From NCBI RefSeq assembly GCF_963678635.1, contig NC_087068.1:24120697-24184696 (forward strand): 64,000 bases of DNA, given 5' to 3'. The position numbers and the translations under genes were made by a program. The notes below the pieces were generated by a model. That model was given only the letters and a program-made list of their open reading frames with translations. It was not told the origin of the DNA and did no database searches. Below, piece by piece: positions 57,912 to 64,000 of the stretch (positions are counted from its first letter, which is position 1; every line of letters begins with the position of its first letter). Source of the stretch: Symsagittifera roscoffensis. Lineage: Eukaryota; Xenacoelomorpha; Acoela; Convolutidae.

Positions 57912-60900
57912 ATGCTGAATATTAAATTCTGGTTGTTTTGTGCAATTTTTCTAATTTCCAAGGCTCAGATGGAAACTAAAGAAAAAACTATTGTTTACTG
58001 GGGCTATCTAAGCTGCCAGCAAAAGATATTATCAACCAAATATGGGATAAATGAGCGGAGAGCTACCACACTGACTCATCTTTTCCTTTTCGCGTTGTTA
58101 CTGAAGCAAAGTGGGGATGTTGAAAAAAACCCTGGTCCTATCGAAACCATTGAAACAGTCTACGGTATCTGCTCAAAAAATTGTGCAAATCTTAAATTTG
58201 TTCATTTGAATTTTCAAAGTATTATTAGAAAACGGATGCAATTGAAAAAATTTCTTGATGATATGGGCGAAAGTACAATTATAGGAATTTCCGAAACGTG
58301 GCTTAAAAAAGAAGATAGTGACAATTTATGGAATTTCCAACCTAGAACGCATGCGATGTTCAGATATGATAGGCAATCAGCGGTAAAAAAGAAAGGCGGT
58401 GACGTTTTGTTATATATACCAGTCAAATTGGCTCCGAAATTGAGGCCTGATTTAAATTTATTTGATAAAGAAAAATATGAGTCAGTGTGGGTTGAGTGCA
58501 AATCTACATTTAACATTTCGAGTTAATTTGTGTTGTAACCCAAGCAGATCAAACTTTATTGATTTTTTGGAACAATTAACGCTTAACATAGATAATGCAT
58601 TTTCAGTTTCTAATAAAATTACGCTTCTGGGTGATTATAACATAAATTATCTGGATAGCAAAGAAAAAGAAAATTTAGATTCTATAATTATTCCATATGG
58701 ATTGAAGGTTTTTTGTCCAAACGATGAGACCAGAATTAGTTCCTCAACAAAAACTCATATCAACTACATAATCAGTGACTATGAAACAAACGGCATTGAA
58801 TTTTGTTTTGATACACCTTATAAAACCGACCATTTTGCTTCATTTATTTTGACGGATACAAAATGCGGCAAAATTTTACCGAGGATAATTTCGACTTTCA
58901 ATAAGAAAAATTATCAGAAAAATGAATTTTGCAATTCACTCTCCGCTCTTCCTTGGTATCTCTTATATCAATGTACAGACGCACAAAACATGTTCTTGAC
59001 GATGATTTATTTAATTTCTTGTGCTCTACAGCAACATGCTCCTATCGAAAAAAAGTTTGTTCGTAATTTTAAACCAAAAAACGTGTTGAAAACGGAATGG
59101 TTCGATTCAGAATGTCAGCAATTGTTGACTAAGAAACAGAATTCACTCAGATCATATCGCAGTCAAAGCACAAGCAATAATTGGTCAAAGTACCAGTTTT
59201 TACGTAATCAAATGAGCCAATTGATTAGAAGTAAACAACTCGATCATTCAAAAAATTGTTTTTCACTTCTCAGGACTATCCAACAAAAATGGAAATATAT
59301 TAACCAAGTTAGAGGTACATGTTCTGGCAACAATCGAATTACAGTTCTACGAAATTCCTTCACTGAAATGATAACCCAAGACAAAAAAATCATTTAAATT
59401 ATATTTTTTCAAACTTAGGCGAATTTTTCGGCGCTAAAAAGCCTCCGAAATACATTAAATCTGCCTCTGAATCTGCACCTTTTCATTTTCAACACATTAC
59501 AGTGAAGCAATGCTTTGATATAGTTCGAAAAATCAATGTTAGAAAACCTCTCGGATCTTGTACCGTACCTGCTTGGGCAATCATTGACGGTCAATCAGTT
59601 ATAGTTCCACATTTAACTTTTGTCATAAATACTTGCTTAGATGAGAACATTTTCCCGATCGAACTGAAAAAAGCAAACGTAACCCTTTGTTCAAAAAAGA
59701 TGACCCAATGGATGCAAAAAATTATCGGCCAATATCAATAACTTGTGTTTTTTCTAAAAATTTTTGAAAAAATTTTACATGCCCAAATAACAGAACATCT
59801 TGACAAATTTCAAATAATGACACCATTTCACTTCGGATTTCGCAAAAAACATTTCAACACAAGATGCTCTTGTTTATGTGACAGAAAGTATTCGAAATCA
59901 AATAGATTCAAAAAAAATCGTACATGCAGCTTTATTAGATCTGTCCAAGGCTTTTGATTCTATTTCGCATGAAGTTTTAATTGAAAAAATGCTTTCTCTC
60001 GGTTTTTCAAATGAAGCAAATGCTTTAATTGCTAGCTTCCTAAACAAACGTATTCAAAGAGTAAACGTCAATGGAATTTTTTCAGACTGGATTGAAATAA
60101 ACGAGGTTTCCCACAAGGAACGGTACTTGGTCCGTTGTTGTTCAATTTATATGTTAATGACATACAAGAGCGATTATATGAAGGTTGTACTTTAGTTCAA
60201 AATGCTGACGACTGTATGGTTTTTTCCTCTTCTATAATTTCTGAGGATGCTTTGAATCGATTGCAAAAATCACTCAATAATCTAACGGAATTTTTTGCAG
60301 AGAACCAATTGAATCTGAATGCATCTAAATCGGAATTTATAACATTTTGTCAAAAAAATGATAGCAAAAATGTGGATACTGATAAACTAGTAATTAGTGG
60401 GCATTATGTAGCCTGAAAATCAGAATGCAAATATTTAGGCATAATTCTTGATTCAAGTTTATCTTTTCATGCTCAAATCAAAACAATTCTCCAAAAAATG
60501 GCCCAAGGGATTAAAATTATTGATACAATTGGACAACAACTGCCGACATTATCATTAGTTGCCTTGCTTCCTTGTCTTGTTTTATCACATTTAGATTATT
60601 CAGCAATTTTTTTACAACAAATTAATGCTACTTTGATGCTATCTCTGGAGAAACAGTTGAGCTGGGCGCTAAAAAGAACATATTTCAGATCGAAATTTAA
60701 ATCTTCTTCCCTTCTTCGCTTTAGCAAATCGTTCATTGGAATCGAGAAAAGAATTGAGTTAAAGTGTATAACATACTTATACCAAAATCTTACAAACAAA
60801 AAGAAGGCTTTTGAAAATACACTGAGACTACCGACTGCCAATTATAGGCTCAACGAAAGAACGAAACAAATTATTTTTGACAAACATTGTTCGACTGCTT

Positions 60901-61085
60901 CTCTACAAAAATCATTTTTTCATTTGACTTCTAAAAAATGGAATTCACTGCCCATAATTTTGCGGATTTTAGAAAAATCGAAAACAGAATTCAAGAAAAA
61001 ATTGAAAGAATTTTACGTGAGTGAATTGAGAAACAATCCTATATGTACTAATACAAATACGTGGCGTGATTTCCGTTTTTGCTAG
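57912..61085 (+). pseudogene. LINE ORF2: 2A motif, AP endonuclease, reverse transcriptase
   Basis: Starts at 57,912. Residues 1-20 (FWLFCAIFLIS) look like a signal or membrane segment. THLFLFALLLKQSGDVEKNPGP (residues 55-76) is a 2A ribosome-skipping motif with a hydrophobic run before it. The endonuclease follows: FVHLNFQSI and IGISETWL, then after a frame change near 58,525, LLGDYNINYLD, SSSTKTHINYI and YKTDH. RT blocks read in further frames: NYRPIS-like, LLDLSKAFDSISH (catalytic Asp), PQGTVLGPLLFNLYVNDI, and NADDCMVF where YADD or FADD is expected. The C-terminus (60,498-61,085) has SHLDYSAI and KKWNSLPIIL. There are at least five frame changes plus a TGA at 60,414. It is dead. Confidence 0.8.
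58116..58139 (+). other. 2A ribosome-skipping motif (DVEKNPGP)
   Basis: Encodes DVEKNPGP, an exact fit to the D-x-E-x-NPGP consensus of 2A and 2A-like peptides, in the first, undamaged part of ORF2. Skipping would occur between Gly75 and Pro76, releasing a 75-residue leader from the endonuclease/RT. Similar motifs at ORF2 N-termini are known from APE-type LINEs of sea urchin, lancelet and molluscs. Activity here is inferred. Confidence 0.85.
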
Positions 61086-61464
61086 TTCTATATTTTTTAA
61101 TTCAGTTTAATTTTTCACACATTGCTTGAAAGAGAAACTGTATATACTCTGTATATACGCTGTATAATTGGACTATCTGTAAAATTGTTTGTAAAGTTTT
61201 ATTACCAGCTTGTTCCTAATTCTTAAATCTTTATTTTTCTATAGTATCCGAAACTTCATATACTTTAATCAACCAATTTCCGAACTGTAACCGATTTTGT
61301 TTTTTTTTGTTTTGTTTATTGCTTGTTTTCTGATGTTTTGTTTTTGTTTGATGTAACCAATGAATTTATAACCAATTTTATTATTTACACTTTGCTACAC
61401 TGATGCCTCGGCTCTTTATTGTATAGTAATTCAAGTGTTCTTTCTTCTTCTTTACGACGAACGA

Positions 61465-61745
61465 TTTGTCAGCAAAACTATCAACTTCATAATCAAAACA
61501 GTCTAAATTAGCGACAAAACAATGGTTTACGCGCACAATAACACTCGTGTTGAATTGAAGCGCAGCGGTCGCTAATCGCCAATGCCGCCTTTGAAGTTAG
61601 CTTTCACACTTTGTAGTTGTTGTGTCTGCTAAAAATCTGTCTGCTAAAAAACCGGTCTACTTAAATCTCTAGCACACGGCGACCGATCGTTTAGCAGGCA
61701 AATCTTTCAACATAGAAAGTGAAAAATGAGTCTTTTAGCAGACAA
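61465..61745 (+). mobile_element. Element X, copy 2
   Basis: Near-identical to 52,147-52,387 but longer, retaining cgcagcggtcgctaatcgcc. It sits after acgacgaacga, the same junction as copy 1, so both descend from one insertion that was then copied with the repeat unit. On the right it continues into agacaaacctaataaag instead of the flanking repeat. Confidence 0.7.
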
Positions 61746-61819
61746 ACCTAATAAAGTGACAGACTCAAAAAGACGCTCAGTCTGGGGCCAAGCTTCCCCA
61801 ATTATCACGCGATAAAACT

Positions 61820-62032
61820 TCAATAAAACTATCAACTTCAAAAACACAACAGTCTAAATTAGCGGCAAAACAAAGGTTTACGCACACAATAGCACTCGTG
61901 TTGAATTGAAGCGCAGCGGTCGCTAATCGCCAATGCCGCCTTTGAAGTTAGCTATCACACTTTATAATTGTTCTGTGTCTGCTAAAAAAAACCGGTCTGC
62001 TAAAACCTTAGTACCCTAGCACACTGTTGGTT
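61820..62032 (+). mobile_element. Element X, copy 3
   Basis: Begins aaaactatcaacttc and follows copy 2 through gtttacgcacacaatagcac, gcagcggtcgctaatcgcca and the gtctgctaaaa repeats, ending near ctagcacactg. The left terminus and the cggcgaccgatcg region are missing. It lies about 75 bp after copy 2 in the same orientation. Confidence 0.65.
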
Positions 62033-62317
62033 TTTGATACCATCTGCAGGTTACTCCCTTATCGTGCGACGCATATATGTTCAAATCCAGGAAGGGCAAA
62101 TTTTCCTTTGAAATTCTTCTTTGATTTTTGTTTGATTTTTTCAGGTTCAGTTAATGTCAACGGTTTGTACATACACTTATTTCAAGTTAATTAGGTGGAT
62201 CATTAATAGTGTCACTACCTAAATGTTTATCAAATGAAAATGAGAACAATTTGTTCACACTAAAATAAGTAATATTTTCGTTCAATATATTAGAATACAA
62301 TGAAAATTTCGTTTCAG

Positions 62318-62390
62318 CCAGTATCCAAGAAACCGGAGCAGAAAAGATACGTTCCTCCAGCTGGCAGAAGACACACAGATTCCCGAAAAG
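62318..62390 (+). CDS. Candidate internal exon of an unidentified gene
   Basis: A 73-base stretch between a strong acceptor (tttcgtttcag) and a donor (aaaag then GTAATA). It is fully open in the frame that starts at its first base and encodes 24 residues rich in K/R with KRYVPPAGRR. Its GC content is higher than that of the flanks. The K/R-YVP-RR pattern resembles the N-terminal segment of R3H/coiled-coil (R3HCC1-like) proteins, but this is too short to assign. The preceding exon is not found, being on the far side of the repeats or non-coding. The next exon should lie past the window, or downstream and unseen. Confidence 0.45.
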
Positions 62391-63540
62391 GTAATAATTT
62401 TAGTACGCATTTAGCGATATCTTTCGGAAATTCTAAGTGAATCAATTTTTTTCAAAGCTTTATCAAATCACCGTTTTTGGTGCCAGATATCTAAGAATCA
62501 AGTACGCGTGAAAGTAGTTCACAGCATGGGGACATGGCGAAATCGTTATGGCTTGGCTAAGTCAGTTTGAGTCACGCAGTATTATTAAGTTTTTTTGAAT
62601 TTGAGTGTGCTATTTTCCTTTGATGTGTTTTTGGAGCTCTGCCGTTCATAAGTCAGCTTTGCCTGTACTGATAAATTTTTGTCGTTTTTTGGGCTCATTT
62701 TTCATGCTGAAAATCTATCAGCTTATTCGCCAAGTCAACAAAGTTCAGTCTAATACAGCTGTTTTTCGTCATAAGATTTTTGCGCAATCTTCGTTTTTGA
62801 TAATGGCTCAAGAGCTTCTTTCGGCCTAATTGTTTCCGGCTATTGTTTTTTCGGCTTACTTTTTCTCAAGAGCCCTATAGGGCTTTAAGGGCAAAAAATG
62901 CTTAATAAAAAAATCAGGTAGTTGTCTGAAAAACAAATGTTACTTAATTGCTCAAAAAATTTTTGTGTCAACAGTTTTTAATGGTATTTTTTGTTTTCGA
63001 CTCAATGAGCGGCTCAGAGCTACTTTTTTGGCTCAATGAATGCATTGTCGGCTTAATGGCCGCTACTTTAAAAAATTGAATGGTTTTTTATGCTGTTTTT
63101 GTTGCTAGGGTATTTTTTGATTTCGTTTCTCTTTTTTTTCTATTCTCGAGCGATTCGTGCGATGCTGTTTTTTCGTTGTATCACAAGTGACTCGAATTTC
63201 GGCTTCGCCTCTGTGTTTTACAAACATCAAGAAGTATCATTCGGCATCTTGAAAACTTATGTTTGTTCATTTCGCTTATTTAAAAACACTAATCGAATGA
63301 CAATCTTTTCCTGCTCAAACAAGTTGTCTGTTATAGTTTTTAATCAAAAGAAATCTTGCGTCAAATCCATTTTCACACTGGCGAGCTTGAGAGTACGAAC
63401 CTTCTTTTTTTCCAACCTAACACGCCAAGGAAATTATTTCTTTATTTGGTGGCTTGTTTTGCTATGATGACGATCTGTAGCTTTGGAAGTTTATCATCTG
63501 TTCTCTGCTTTATTTGTGGCTAATGTTTGTGATTTATTAG
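62391..63540 (+). other. No further exon recognised
   Basis: If 62,318-62,390 is an exon, this is its downstream intron. Open frames at 62,605-62,829 and 63,090-63,467 are T-rich, hydrophobic by composition and lack domains or splice context. Confidence 0.4.
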
Positions 63541-63612
63541 GCGTCCGTGGCTGAGTGGTTTGTGCGTGAGCTTCATAAACTCTAGGTTGCAGATCGAATC
63601 CGAGACGTAGTC
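63541..63612 (+). pseudogene. tRNA-like sequence (pseudo-tRNA or SINE head)
   Basis: A perfect A box (TGGCTGAGTGG) and a B box with one mismatch (GATCGAATCC) lie 30-odd bases apart, as in a tRNA of about 72 nt starting gcgtccg. The acceptor stem pairs over about five bases with gagacgt. A loop TTCATAA would give anticodon CAT, but the anticodon and T stems have mismatches. It is therefore unlikely to be functional. Confidence 0.4.
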
Positions 63613-64000
63613 AAATTTTTACTAATTCGAGGCTTTTTTCTACTTTATCTTATTGCACTTTATAGAGCTGCTTTTTATGGTGTTCTTGCCAGTGTCTAGG
63701 AAGCACAGCTTCGCCATTATGTTTTTTTTCGGCTTACGGTCCAACGCCTGGAATGTTTTCAAAGCATCATTTTTTCTTATTGACGCAATTCTAACTATAA
63801 TTGAAAGTCGGTCTAGAGTTGTTAAGTTTACCAACTTTGATTTTGTATAATTCTTTTTCTTTTTTTTTTAGAAATTTGATGTTGAATTTGTTCTATTTAT
63901 GCATCGGCGTATTTATCCCATTTTGCGTCGTGTGAAATACAAAATTAGATAGTTACACTTTTGTGTGTTTCAAAGAATAGGGCGTAAAAAGTAAAGCTCA
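63613..64000. other. No gene seen
   Basis: AT-rich tail of the window without a supported feature. It could be a SINE body following the tRNA-like head, but no second copy is available for comparison. Confidence 0.4.

Larger units (their letters stand above)
56738..61452 (+). mobile_element. CR1-group non-LTR retrotransposon (LINE), 4.7 kb
   Basis: Near full length, with 5' UTR, ORF1 (SGNH hydrolase), ORF2 (2A, AP endonuclease, RT, C-terminal region) and a 3' UTR ending in a short gttctttcttcttc tail. It lies inside repeat segment C copy 4. The host sequence ttgtacgacgaacga is split, with TACGA at both junctions (56,733-56,737 and 61,453-61,457), a candidate 5-bp target duplication. An SGNH ORF1 with an APE-RT lacking RNase H is the layout of CR1, L2 and related clades. 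Frameshifts and stops show the copy is inactive. Confidence 0.85.

Noticed and set aside
63090-63467. 125-codon + strand frame with hydrophobic segments
   Set aside because: The hydrophobicity follows from T-rich DNA; no family motif or splice signals.
1-64000. CRISPR arrays, operons, bacterial or phage genes
   Set aside because: The window is intron-containing animal DNA; no direct-repeat/spacer array or prokaryotic gene organisation was seen. The 29-bp repeat at 12,379 has no spacers.

Overview
The window is eukaryotic and comes from an animal genome. It is AT-rich, almost entirely non-coding, and holds one clear host gene: a FoxP forkhead transcription factor on the + strand, split into eight coding exons with canonical GT-AG introns (about 23,440-37,107). 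The combination of C2H2 finger, leucine zipper and forkhead is specific to metazoan FoxP proteins. The divergence from vertebrate FOXP1/2/4, the single long low-complexity protein and the transposon mix suggest an invertebrate. I cannot name the phylum from sequence alone.

Layout. 1-23,375 is gene-poor sequence scattered with small non-autonomous DNA transposons. These are a hAT-like MITE family with CAGGGGCGGAT ends (including two copies placed side by side in the same 8-bp target), a 454-bp MITE with a clean 8-bp target duplication, and a third dispersed family containing an AACGCGCGG motif. A TATA box followed by a perfect GTAAGT donor near 9,936-10,042 may mark the FoxP promoter and a non-coding first exon. 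23,376-37,107 is FoxP. 37,108-37,912 is its 3' flank or 3' UTR. 37,913-45,550 is a decayed Ty3/Gypsy LTR retrotransposon on the - strand: a 3' LTR candidate, a duplicated 3' module, integrase, RNase H, RT and Gag, with an LTR-like insertion splitting Gag. 46,050-46,560 is another dispersed repeat.

47,350-62,030 is a block of repeats within repeats. A unit of about 2.5 kb is tandemly repeated; it carries a tRNA-Ser(GCT)-derived fossil and a 134-bp palindromic element. Three different elements have inserted into it: a 241-bp element flanked by 23-bp direct repeats, a Penelope-like element with an open RT/GIY-YIG frame, and a 4.7-kb CR1-group LINE. One early copy also carries a 186-bp-arm inverted duplication. 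The LINE has an SGNH-hydrolase ORF1 and an ORF2 that begins with a hydrophobic leader and a 2A ribosome-skipping motif ahead of the AP endonuclease and RT.

62,318-62,390 looks like a short internal exon of a second, unidentified + strand gene that continues past the window. A degenerate tRNA-like sequence lies at 63,541.

How the parts relate: only FoxP (and perhaps the terminal exon) is host coding sequence. Everything else is promoter or intron sequence, or mobile DNA. The order of insertions in the 47-62 kb block can be read from which element interrupts which. All identities were read by eye from translations and sequence comparison; no database search was possible.
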